Origin: Trichosphaerium sp. ATCC 40318
Taxonomy: Eukaryota > Discosea > Flabellinia > Trichosidae
DNA: 64,000 nt
Reading direction: 5' to 3'
NCBI GenBank assembly: GCA_038496445.1
Contig: JALMLS010000420.1
Coordinates: forward strand, 62,001-126,000
Of this stretch, positions 40,675-51,384 are shown one piece after another; position 1 is the first letter of the stretch; every line of letters begins with the position of its first letter. The notes beneath the pieces are model-generated. The model saw only the letters and a program-made list of their open reading frames with translations. It had not been told where the DNA came from and did no database searches. Position numbers and translations under genes: made by a program.

Positions 40675-42086
40675 CTAAACCAAAGGTTTTTGTCCAGCCA
40701 AAGGTGACATTAATTGTTCGTTGACAGGCTTCGAAGCAAGTTTTTGTGCGTCTAGTCACGTGATTAGAACCAAAACTTGATTGAAAACAAAAAAAAAACC
40801 AATAGTATGCTTACTCGTAGCGTGAGAGATGTGCTTGGCGTCCATGCCTGTTTGAGGCTTTTGTCCAGCAAGAGGGGACTTTACTTGTTCGTTTATGTCC
40901 TTTTTGGCGAGTTTTTGGGCCTCTGTGAACACAGTTAGCGTTGTCGTTAACAAAGCGACGTACTGAGGGCGTTTTGAGTTTCGACACTGTCCAAACCCTT
41001 CTTTGGTGCTTGTCCGGCGAGTTCTCCTCTTACTTGTTCGTTTACATCACTCTTAGCAAGCTTTTGGGATTCTAAGAGACTTGTAAGCCTTAGTACACAA
41101 AAATAGAAAACGTACTGAGAGCATGTTGGGTGTCGACACTGTCCAAACCCTTCTTTGGTGCTTGTCCAGCGAGTTCTCCTCTTACTTGCTCATTTACGTC
41201 TCTCTTAGCAAGTTTTGTTCCCTCTGTATTAAAGTCAGATCGGCAACTTGTTATTAGTGCGTACTCAATGCAGTTTGCATTTGTGGGGTATCAGTGGTGT
41301 TGTAGTTAGAAGTACCATGGCTTTCACCACGAACTTGCTCGTTAACAATACTGACATTACGGGTGAGCTTGGTTCCCTCTGTAGTACATTAGAAGAGTAA
41401 TACGAAATATAGAAAGTCACATACTCATTGCCTCTTTGACGCCCATGGAGTCAGTGCCGAGTTTACCTCCTTGGCCAGCCAATTCTCCGCGAACCTACAA
41501 TGAACTTGTCAGATTGAAGAAAAACAACCCAAAAACCGCAAAAAAAAATTTACCCCACGTGCGCTTTACCTGTTCGTTGACGTTCGAAGCAGTAATCTTT
41601 TTGACTTCTACAGCGCGACCAATGTGCTTACCGTCAAGTCCTTCCTTAGAACCTTGACCTACAAGTTCGCCACGGAACTAACGACAAACACGTGAGCAAG
41701 AACGCGGTATAGCGGTATAGTACCTGTTCGTTGACCAAACGGCGGGTCTTGGATGTATTTTCTAGCGAGTTTGTGAGAAATCAAGTGTGCACAAAAAGAT
41801 TGCGAGCTGCCAACGGCAGGGACGTACCAACAGATTTACCAATGTGCATGGAGTCCAAACCTTCTGCAGACTTACGACCAGCATGCTCGCCTCTGACTTG
41901 CTCGTTGACTTTGTTTACGCTCTTGTTGAGCTTTGTGGCCTCTTAAAAGTAGGTTAGTTACGTCCTCGACGCAAAACAACGTACTCATGGCGTTTGCCTA
42001 CAACGGGTTAGACAAGATAACTACATACAGTATAGACATACCATTTTGAAGTCCATCCATGCTTTTGGTGTTGGTTTGCCTGCCAT
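40675..42086 (-). CDS. Repeat protein of unknown family, about eight ~34-residue units
   Basis: The start is MAGKPTPKAWMDFKM. After a short ANAMK exon come eight related units with the core VNEQVRGELAGQ.PKKGLDS and flanking KLAK. Clear examples are KLNKSVNKVNEQVRGEHAGR, KLAKRDVNEQVRGELAGQ, KLAKSDVNEQVRGELAGQ and KLAKKDINEQVKSPLAGQKP. The last unit is truncated and ends SPLAGQKPLV with TAG at 40675. Units 4 to 7 are each one exon of about 105 bp, bounded by phase-1 introns at the same place in the repeat. This shows growth by exon duplication. No signal peptide or membrane span is present; the protein is charged and Gly/Gln/Lys-rich. I do not recognise the family. A possible relative lies at 54,920-56,003. 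Confidence 0.8.
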
Positions 42087-42410
42087 GTTGTCGCTTAAAG
42101 GTGTGATGAGAAAGTTTGTGAGTGTGACGCTTAGACTGTTGACATACCATAACTTAAGTACCACGTGTGAACTGCACAGAGCGGTATGCAGTAAAGAAGG
42201 GTTTGTATTAATACGCACGTGATACTATGAGTTTACTTTCCTTTGGAGAAGCAAGGCACTATTTTCAGAATAGGCATGCGCCCACGTAAAGCGCGTTGGT
42301 TGCGTTGTTTAGTATGATAAAGCGCGGCTTTTGTTGTGAACGCATAAAACGTAAAATAACCAAAAACCGCACAAACAAAAGTAAGGTACAAATTTATTTG
42401 CGATATGACA
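42087..42410. other. Intergenic region upstream of the eight-repeat gene
   Basis: This 324-bp stretch lies between the repeat-gene start and the pirin stop. It contains CACGTG near 42162 and 42219. No coding exon is supported. Confidence 0.4.
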
Positions 42411-43657
42411 CTAAAACAAGCCGTTTCTGTAATCAACCATTGCTTGCATAATCTCTTCCTGCGTGTTCATAACAAAAGGACCGTATTTAGCGACAGGCTC
42501 CTTTATAGGCTTTCCACTTAATAGTACAAAATCAACACCCTCTTTAGTCTGCACAGAAAGGGATTCTCCGGCGTCAAACACTAAAACAAAAAAAAAACGT
42601 TAATAAACTCCTAGATTATTTCCATTCTTTTACAACGCACTTAGTAATTGCCCTAGACTTCAAGAGTTAATTTGAGAGAAAAAGGAAGTGAGATGGTTTA
42701 TTTTGGTTTCTTGAAAATAAAATACTGCACAACATGCCTTCTTTGCCTGCAACGCTGTCCTTTCCAAATTGACCTTCACCTTTCAAAACATAAACAAATC
42801 CATCTAAATTGCTTGGTACTGCTTGCTCAAAAGTAGCAGACTTTTCTAAAGTCACGTGTAGGTACGTAATTGGAATATGAGTGTAAACTAGGATTACACG
42901 TGAGCGAAGAGCTAACATACTAAATGTAGAAATAGAAAAAAATTGTCCTATTCAAATGTACCTTTCGCTTTAATGCCATATGACTCTCCAGCAATAATAC
43001 GAACAGTGACACCATCCTTGTTGTAATTTGGGATTTGCTCTTTTGTCAGCTCTTGGTAATTTGGATCCTTCATCTTTTGGGCCTTTGGAAGGTTTACCCA
43101 CAATTGCAGCCCGTGGTTAACTTCTGGAGTACCAGGCATCTCACTGTGGACAATACCGCGACCTGCTGTCATCCACTGTACATCACCAACAGAAATGGTG
43201 CCTTCGTGGCCTTTGTTGTCCTTGTGCGTAAACTTTCCGTCCAACATGTATGTAACTGTTTCGAAACCACGGTGCTAGCGTTTGTCAGTGCTGCGTATGT
43301 AGTGTTAGCGTACTGGATGGTCCGGAAATCCGGCAGGTGCTTTGACATAGAATTCATCGAGCATAAGAAAAGGGTCTACGCTATCTAGTTGCCTAGTACC
43401 CACTGACCGGCGAACTTTTGCGCCTTGACCTTCTGACATCATTTTGGCCGTTATAACTTTCGAAATGCCTCTTCCTTTCGTTTCCGTCTTTGAAAGAGCG
43501 TTAGAAATGCACCTACAATGAAGGAGCGTGCCCAGCAAGTTCTGTTTTTATGAGCAGTTGTGATTTTGGCGAATTGGGGCGCACTAGCGTAACGAAAAGC
43601 GCGAGAGCATAGCTGGGCCGCTGTAAAAAATAAAATAAACGAATCATGACGTACCAT
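42411..43657 (-). CDS. PIR: Pirin-family cupin protein
   Basis: The two-cupin pirin fold is clear: [22 protein letters not shown], then after an intron [40 protein letters not shown] and [21 protein letters not shown]. These contain the His and Glu residues that bind the single iron in pirins. The second cupin ends [14 protein letters not shown] with TAG at 42411. Pirins act as iron-dependent nuclear cofactors or quercetin-type dioxygenases; which applies here is not decidable. The frame opens at ATG 43657 with about 60 residues ([11 protein letters not shown]..., Arg/Ala-rich, few acids) that resemble a mitochondrial presequence. That first stretch could instead be a spliced leader, because the start codon is followed directly by GTACGT and a TTTTTTACAG lies 35 bp on. 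Confidence 0.93.
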
Positions 43658-44014
43658 TGTTATTTTAGATTTAGATGGTGTTTCACAGCTATTCGATGCG
43701 TAAGAGAGCTGTTTGGAGGTGTTTTAGGACGTACATATCGTTTTCGCAAGAGTTGGCAAAGACTGCTTGTAGTGTTGCAATGAGTAACAATAGGACAAGT
43801 GGTGCTACTGTTAAGTGCATGGACTATTTAGCGGAGAAAAGTATTCTGGAATCGACCTTCCAGAACCTTCTACCACGTGCCCGAAATCAAACATCGATTT
43901 CTATCGTTTAAATACGCTCAGGATGATCACTTGATGGTGCGTTAATGTTTTTTTAGTGGTTTAAGGTAAGTCAGATCTTTTTTGAATTTTGAACGGCTCT
44001 TACTCACTTTAAAG
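43658..44014. other. Divergent region between pirin and spartin
   Basis: This 357-bp region lies between opposite start codons. It contains an unspliced 78-residue frame (43675-43911) that begins a few bases from the pirin start and matches nothing recognised. It may be a short separate gene or chance. CACGTG occurs near 43872. Confidence 0.35.
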
Positions 44015-46518
44015 ATGCAAGACGCGGTTGCGTCACATAAATGTTGGTTCTATTGGTTGTAAGATGTTTTCAAGTAATTTAATGCGTAGACTCCGCACAG
44101 GAAGAAGCCTTTCTACGGCATGCGCGTAATGTTATAGCGAGCGCTGAGCAAAAGGCAATTCAAGGACAAATCGACACAGCTGTCGCACATTACGCAGATG
44201 GCATAAAACTGGCACGCATAAAGATCAGTCGCGGTTTTTAACGGTGTTAGTTGCTTCTGGTTGCTAAAAAACGTACAATACCACTGTAACTACTGTTTTG
44301 ATGCTCTCATAGATGAAGCTACAACCCTTGGCCCTCTACAGGCCGAAATAGAAGAATGTATGCTGGTACGCCACAACTTACGAAAAACTGGTTTTTAACG
44401 CATAAAAAAGCGCGCTGAGGCTTTAAAATCAACAAACACGGACGACTCTATAAAAGGACCTCCACAGATAGATAGGGCGTCCAAACCTGTACCAACGCCA
44501 CAACCCCAAGCAAGCGACTCTAGTGATACATGGTTTGAATTTTTTTTGTCCCAGCGCTTTTTATTGACACCGTTGTTAATAGCACGTTTAATGTTGCGTT
44601 ATCAGTACAGCGCGTCAAAATGTACACAATTCGAGACTCAATTCGCCAACAAGTCAGTGACACTACGCACGTGTTACGAATTCTGACATCTGAAAACGGT
44701 AAATTAGCGCTTCTTCAACTTGGAGAACCAGGCACGGAGAACTACATATTTTTATCTGTCATACACTACAAATGATGGCTTACACCTTATCGTAGCAAGT
44801 CCACTCCTCACGTACGCGCTGACTGGTGATGTTCCTTGTATGGAAATTGATGAAGGCACGGCAGTTTTTTAATTGCTTTTTTTTTGACGATTGCTATCAG
44901 GACACTTCGTATTTCCTGAGAGTGATGGTTCTTTTATTGGTCTTACCTTTGCCGAGTAAGTAAACTCTACATTATACGAGAACTGTCAGTATTCTAACAT
45001 GTTTCAGTAATACACCAGCTGCATTTTTAAAGTTATTCGAGGCTAAGGTAGTCTTCCCTAACATTTTGTTTGATTGAGACTTACTTTCTCTTTTAGGTGA
45101 AAGAGTATGCTATTTTCAAGCAAAAAGATGCCCAAGAACCCGGACAGATAGTTGTCCACTCACCTGTTGTTGAAGATGTGCCTCTAAGTGAAGATGATTT
45201 CGAAGTACTGGATGATCCTGGAGAGGACTATGAGAATCATATTGCAACAGAAGAAAATGCGTTGATTGTAGCCAATGACACAAACGCCGTAAGCTTATAA
45301 ATATGTCCTTTTGTGTACTGCATCATACTAAGTTATTAATTAGGTGACTGTTCAACGTATAGCAGGAGGTATTGAATTCGGTTCTGTGGTGCTCGCCTAT
45401 GGTATTGATAAGGGCGCAGAAATGCTCCATGAAGGCATTCAGGCGTAAGAACTCAATGTGTTGCAATGCAACCTCTAATTTTCTTACAGTGGCGGTGAGA
45501 TGATTAAGAGCAGGATTACACCAAATGAAGAAGCAGCTGTGGTCAGTCCAGCACTTAAAACCACCGTCAGTGTTGCTGGACCTGTAGCTGATGTTGCTGT
45601 AAAAGGTTGGCGAAATATTTGATACACGTGCGCTTCTATTACTAACTGTTTGAGTCAGTGTCTGCATCAGTTGTTAAAGGAGTTGTAAAAATAGCTGAAG
45701 ATATTGGCAAGATAGTAGCAGATGAAGTCAAGAATAACATGACTGAATCAGAGGTTCGTCTCTAGTTTATCCAAATGTAGACATAGTAAAACTTAAATAG
45801 AAAGAAGCTGCTTCAGCAAATCCATACCTCCAAGCCGCCAAGGAAATTGGACAATCAACCTTGTTCGCAGTAGGTACATATCAAGACCAACAAAAGGAAG
45901 AACTGTAGGACTTGAACCTAATAGGTTTTTAATGCAGGTACCATTTGGAATAGTCTCGAAAATGCTGGAGATACTCTTGTAAACTCAACGACAACCAAAG
46001 CCTCGAATATTGTTGAGCATAAGTATGGCCCTGACGCTGCTCGAGTGGCTGAAGACATTGGCAGCATTTCTGTTAATGCTTACAAAACAACCCGAAATAT
46101 TAGAAGGTAATCAAAAAAAGCTACTTCTACAACCAACTTGTAACACTATGTATAGTTTGGGCGCAAAATCATTGTTAAAAAAGGTGGCTCGTAAAGGCGC
46201 TGTTAAGGCTAGTAAAGAATATCGTATGTTTGCATCATAGTGAAGCTCTACTAACTCTTTTTCACAGTTAAATCCACAGAGCAGCCTCCAAAACCTGATC
46301 TTGACTTTCCTGAAGAGGAAGTGGACGACGAAATACGACATGTACCAATACAACCTGATGGTATTGAACCTATTGATGTGGATCAACATGTGGGTGCTAG
46401 ATCCGTCATTGAGGACATTGATGAAGACAGTATCGAGGATGATGACACACAACCAAATCAACACGAAATTGAAGCTGAGAAAGCTCCTATTGAGGTCATA
46501 GGCGATCAAATTCAATAA
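44015..46518 (+). CDS. SPART: Spartin-like protein (MIT-like plus senescence domain)
   Basis: The start MQDAVASHKYSAQEEAFLRHA splices into AEQKAIQGQIDTAVAHYADG, a helical hairpin of the MIT type found at the N terminus of spartin. The middle (about 44,600-45,300) holds a beta-rich region ending in an acidic segment (VPLSEDDFEVLDDPGEDYEN). The senescence/spartin domain begins at VQRIAGGIEFGSVVLAYGIDKG and continues through GGEMIKSRITPNEEAAVVSPA, VSASVVKGVVKIAEDIGKIV, HKYGPDAARVAEDIGSISV and LKKVARKGAVKASKEY. An acidic tail ends GDQIQ with TAA at 46516-46518. Spartin binds lipid droplets and promotes their turnover and ubiquitin-linked traffic; the domain order supports the same role here. About ten short introns are present. 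Confidence 0.83.
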
Positions 46519-46921
46519 TTTATTTATCTTGCACAACAAAAAAAAACCAAAGTTTTTGAAGCTGAAAGCAGGTTCTTTATTATGCTGTAGTGTTTACTTC
46601 GGTACCAAGGAAATTATGTCAATCACTGGTAACTATGTATTGTACATCGAAGCCACAAACGTAGAGTGTTCAACAAAGGTTGATACACAACAATCTTGTG
46701 TTGTTTTGTTCAACTTGAAGAGTATGTAAATAAAATTTTTAAAGTTGGTTGTTCGGTCAGTAATTATTGTAACAAATGTTCACCTCACGTAATATAAAGC
46801 TCAGTGGTGTAGAAAATAATTGGGTAAGGTGATTATTATATTTTTTTGCAAACAACACGGAGTGGTTTCTTTTTTTTTTTCCTTCTTTTCAGCTGTTAAA
46901 AAATTACTTTTTTTATTCGTT
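46519..46921. other. Tail-to-tail spacer, spartin / EamA transporter
   Basis: This 403-bp stretch is A+T-rich with long T tracts. A 66-codon frame at 46529-46729 has no recognisable content and overlaps the likely 3' untranslated region. Nothing further is supported. Confidence 0.45.
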
Positions 46922-48734
46922 TCACTGTACTTTCCCATCAATATTCAATCTAGGTCCTAAAGCATCAGTAGCATTTCTAGCATCAAAGTACTATGGAGAA
47001 CAATTGTTAATAGGATATTATAACGCAATAATGTAGCACCTTTTGCAAGCAAACAAGCCCTAATCCAATGATAATGAGCACGCCACCAATGTACTGAGGG
47101 ATACTCAGTAGTGTCCCAAACACGAAGTATGCCATTACTGTAGCCACCAATGGCTTAACCTTGCATTAAAACAATACCAGTATATAAAGTCATTTCACAC
47201 GCAGGACGTACTTGTATGGTGTTACTGGCAGCAACAATGGAAGCATCCAATTGTTGGTTTGCATAGGTTAATGCTATGAAGGGTGAGTCGAATGAGTACT
47301 CTTACTATAACTTACCGGCATATGTCAGTACTGTAGGGAATATTACAGCGTAGCCCTAGGCACGATTTATAAGCATAGTGTTTGGATAAAGTATTTGTAC
47401 GAGTGGCCATAAAGTTAACTTGTCAACTGCCCACTTGTTCATAAATCCTTAAAGGCGTTAGACGGAATTCAAAGAAATGCTGACTTGGTGGATGCTAAAC
47501 ACGTGCCTCGAACAACATAGTACATTGCTGTAACTGCCATGAGACAGCTGCCCACCATGTATGCAATAGCAGTTACGGTAATGGACTACAAAAAGTGTCA
47601 CTATAGAATAGATTGTGCTATCTTCTCCGACAATAGCAACGTACTGGATACCTACAAAAAATCCAAATGAGGAACAATCACAAAGACGGGGTGATATTTG
47701 CCGAACCTCTTTAGAATTGGCTTTTGTAGTATAATGTAGACTGCCATCGACATTGTATTCTGTTCAATAATGTTGATTAGATATTGTTAACAGCTATTCA
47801 ATCTCGTACGGCCATCAAGAAGAGCAATCCTATTGTTTCTTTTCCACCAAACTACACATAAATAAGATTATTTTCGATAGCAAACTATTTTAAGTTGTTA
47901 CCTTGATATGTCCGTCAGTTTTAGCAGAAAATACAACCATCACTATTGCACCAATTACAGCAACAACAATGCCTCCAATCTATGACACTACACTTAGAAT
48001 TGTTACATAAATGTTCTGTATTACCTTGAGGATAGATGGCTTTTCCATTCTACATGCACAATTAGTTACCACTTACATTTGGTTGACGTACCGCAATATC
48101 AGTGCCAGGAAAGTTGCCCAAACAGGAATCTACACATGTTAACAACAAAACAAGTTACCTGAATTACGTACTAAGGGTTGTGTTATCGAAGCTATTGATG
48201 GTCCAGCAAAAGACAATCCTATTTCAATATTTAGCAAAGCAATTCCAATGTATTTTTTGGCCATGCCTAAAATGAAAAAGAGTTGATTTCCCCACACTCC
48301 TGTCAATCCAAGCAAACTAAAAAACGTCACGTGGACAGTTTTCGAAACAATAATATACTCACAAAAACCAGCCAGCATCTCGTGCCAATGGTCTCACTCC
48401 TTGATTTATAGAGTTACAAACACGTGAAACGAAAACTCTTTCGTACTTTCAAAAGTAAGTGCCATCAACACTAAAAGAGGTCCTGCGATAGCCTACAATC
48501 ACGTGGACATTAATAAAAAATGCAATGAATAACAAAATAGAGTATAGGAGCACCTCGCGAATTAAAGAAAATACAATTGGGTCAGTATAAGCAATACCGA
48601 GCTTGGCTACAATGGAGTATATTCCGCTACAACCCTCACGTCAAAATAACCACGTTAAATACATTTTAAACGTACAACGCTGTTTGGCTGTACAGCAACG
48701 CAAAGTAGTACGAAGATGTACGCAGGAGCGACAT
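46922..48734 (-). CDS. EamA/WAT1-type drug-metabolite transporter
   Basis: About ten short exons encode a membrane protein of some 350 residues. The start is MSLLRTSSYYFALLYSQTAL. Segments typical of the DMT superfamily follow: GCSGIYSIVAKLGIAYTDPI and VFSLIREV; AIAGPLLVLMALTF; LGLTGVWGNQLFFILGMAKK then YIGIALLNIEIGLSFAGPSI and ASITQPL; IPVWATFLALILR; IGGIVVAVIGAIVMVVFSAK; and the last helix YIGGVLIIIGLGLFACKR. The two-fold EamA pattern (helix pairs with the PxxATFLAL-like motif before the fifth span) points to ten helices. The tail FDARNATDALGPRLNIDG ends with TGA at 46922. Family members export or exchange small metabolites; the substrate cannot be told. Confidence 0.8.
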
Positions 48735-48856
48735 GATAAGATGGTAATTGAGTGTTGTGCGTGTGTTTGAAGTCTTTGCGTTTCAAAACGCGAAAAGCTT
48801 ACCAAACACAATACAAACGTTCTAAAATGGCTGTAATGCATTTAAATAATACTCAG

Positions 48857-49613
48857 GTGGTATTTCTAATACTTGGTATGCTCAATACCGCAACTACGGA
48901 TTAAAGGCTAACAAAATCGCCGTAGCCGTGATTGTCAACGTGATGGTTATCGTTACAAGCGTTATTGCCGCTGTTAAAGTACGTTGTAGTTTGACATTTT
49001 GTAGTAATGTACACACAACATAACAACATCTGTAGAGCGGTTTCCCATCATGGGTATGGAAAGGAACCATAGACAAGTAAGTTTTGACTCAAACAGCAAA
49101 TACAGATTTAATTCATAAAAACAACTAGCGTCAATGCTGCCTGGGCGATTTCTTTCATGTCTATTGTACTAATAGTGGTACGGAGGCTTTTTTTATTTTT
49201 GCAAAAAAGCCTTTTCTGTACAGAACCTCCTGCTTTATTTAAAAAAGATGTTATTGCATAGATGGCCATTCTAGGTATAGTAGGAGAGTTACAGATACGC
49301 TTATACATCAGTAGATTCAACATTTTTGCTCAGGTACACTTTTTTCCTGAATCAATTAAAATCAACGTATACCGTAGTTTTGGACAAGAGCTATATGGTA
49401 CATCATCATTGGATTGCTTGTAGTAGGTTTAGCAGGAGCAGTTGGCATTACAGCTGCTTTCCTTTGTTGGATATTCGCCGTTGTATGCTTGGTACGCACT
49501 GTTACTCTTTTCATTTGAATGACAATGTACCAACTTGCATTTTAGGTATTTGAGTTACTCATGTGCCTTCAAAACAGTGAATCACCAAAACAAAACAATA
49601 ACAACAAGGCGTA
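48857..49613 (+). CDS. Four-helix membrane protein, TVP15/COPI-associated-like (5' end unresolved)
   Basis: Five exons read in one frame: WYAQYRNYGLKANKIAVAVI with VNVMVIVTSVIAAVK, SGFPSWVWKGTID, NVNAAWAISFMSIVLIVV, MAILGIVGELQIRLYISRFN, FWTRAIWYIIIGLLVVGLAG and a final VFELLMCLQNSESPK with TAG at 49611-49613. Four membrane spans with a basic loop ahead of FWTRAIWYIIIG match the pattern of the TVP15/COPI_assoc family of Golgi proteins, but the similarity is by pattern only. The exon starting at 48857 follows a CAG acceptor, and the exon holding the true start codon could not be placed; an ATG at 48827 is in the wrong phase. The gene lies head-to-head with the EamA transporter. Confidence 0.5.
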
Positions 49614-50084
49614 GACACTAAAAGCCATCAAGTACACGTAGCTGTACTGGTTATAGCCAAGTATTTGGCCTGTGTAGTACCGCACTGTGGTGCAAATAAA
49701 ATAATCTTTGGCTTGTGTTGATTGTCACGAATTAATTAGCTTTGTACTTAGTACTATCTTCCTTAGAACCGATGGATTGATTTATTACGAAAATCAAATA
49801 TCCTTTTTAGAACATGTTCACATTTAGTACTAGTTTAAAAATCCGTAATGCGTAGCCGCGAAGGTTGCATACGAAGGCACTAGTAAATTTTTTTGTGCTG
49901 CACAGGCAGAAAGGGAAAAGTTCCATTCTGTGAAGTAGTTGCATGATGCGCATTGCAATTTTTTATACTATCACGTTAATGCCACCAGTTGTGACGAAAG
50001 AGAATATTAAATGAACTGAAAACCTAGATTGGAAGTTATTTGACTTTCTGAGTACTCAACTGCCTCCATTTAACAACAAACACA
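49614..50084. other. Intergenic region upstream of PI31
   Basis: This 471-bp stretch has no supported exon, repeat or RNA gene. It presumably contains the 3' end of the TVP15-like gene and the PI31 promoter. Confidence 0.45.
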
Positions 50085-51329
50085 ATGGCAGAAACACAAG
50101 GAGACGCCACCAAAATTCTCGCGCTTATCGCAGATCGTATTCAACCAACAATTAACAATAATTTCGATGCGCTTGTTATGGCCATGCATGGCATACTACG
50201 CATGCGTAAGTTTGATTTCATAGGCTCAGAAAAGCAAAATAAACCGTGTACGTTAATCAATTAATTTTTTGTCAACGAGCCCGAACCTAACCTAACTACG
50301 ACCAGTTGGAGAGAAGATGCCTTCTGATTGGAATGCCAATCCTGGCGCATACACACTACGTTACAGGTAAGACTTTAACGCCAACACACGAAACTAACGC
50401 GTACAAACCCCCCTAGCCACGCAGCTGTCCCTGAGTCAACATTTATTTTTAAGTTCATAGTACTCATGGACAAAATATTGGTACACGCAGTATGCGTTGA
50501 CGCAAATGATAAAACAGGCGAGACTGTATCAACTGAAATAACGTAAGTTTTCTAGCCCCAACAACCGACTTGTCATATTTTTTGTTTTTTTGACATTCAA
50601 CTAGTGCTGCATCATACATTGACGCCTCCAAGTCCTTAGAAGACCTCTCATCATACTTTACAGACTTACCAGGCCTAATGGCGGCCTTTAACAAGAGCAT
50701 TTCGGCCAAACTAGTCCCTAACGTTGCAGATCTAAGGTACTTGATATCTCATCTCTGTTGGTCCATTATTCTTACGATTCCGTTAGGCAACAAGCACGTG
50801 AAAATCCTCCACGAGCGCAGGCAAATCCTCTAAGAAATCCAGGACCTTATCCTCAACGGCAGCCACGTCCAAATTATCCTGGAGGCTTCGGAAACCCAGC
50901 CAATCCGTACGCAATAACAAGTTTAATTTCTGTTGTTTTCTCCTTGTACCTATCTCTAACAGTGTATAGAGGTCTTCCAGGCATGCCTGGCTTCCCTGGC
51001 ATGGGTGTTGGTCAAGGTGACTTGTTTCCAGGTGGTAGACCAGGTAACCTTGTAGGTCCAGGACAATGTACGTCATTTCTCTCTAAATTTGTTGTTGAAG
51101 GAGACAAAACATAATGAACGTAATTTAGTTAACCCTAATATGGGAGGACCAAGAGGTGGTTTCCCTGGCGGTGTACCAGGCGCACGATTTGATCCATTTG
51201 GACCTCCTGGCACTCAACCAAAGTACGTTAAAGTCAGAGATGTTCAATTATTAATTTTTGTGTTTTAGTCCTGATGCAGATCACTTCAGAAGACCTGGTC
51301 CAGGTTTCGATGATGATATGTTCATGTAA
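50085..51329 (+). CDS. PSMF1: Proteasome inhibitor/assembly factor PI31
   Basis: The start MAETQGDATKILALIADRIQ leads into the FP (Fbxo7/PI31) domain: NNFDALVMAMHGILRM, MPSDWNANPGAYTLRYSHAA, FIFKFIVLMDKILVHAVCVD, DLSSYFTDLPGLMAAFNKSI. A Pro/Gly-rich disordered half follows (NPGPYPQRQPRPNYPGGFGN, GLPGMPGFPGMG). Near the end is the PI31 C-terminal signature GARFDPFGPPG with DADHFRPGPGFDDDMFM and TAA at 51327-51329. PI31 binds 20S proteasomes and aids their transport or assembly. With Rpn7 it is the second proteasome gene in the window, but the two are 47 kb apart. Five or six exons. The stop lies 55 bp from the protease gene's stop. Confidence 0.92.
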
Positions 51330-51384
51330 ATTTTATTAAACAAAACTGGAGTAACATGTCAAAAGAGGAGGGTTGTTATTATTA

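Noticed and set aside
43675..43911. A 78-codon unspliced plus-strand frame directly beside the pirin start
   Set aside because: No recognisable family, no obvious splice partners, and it sits in a 357-bp divergent promoter region. Kept only as a remark in that region.
46529..46729. A 66-codon frame in the spacer after spartin
   Set aside because: Low-information composition in a T-rich tail-to-tail spacer; no splice or similarity support.
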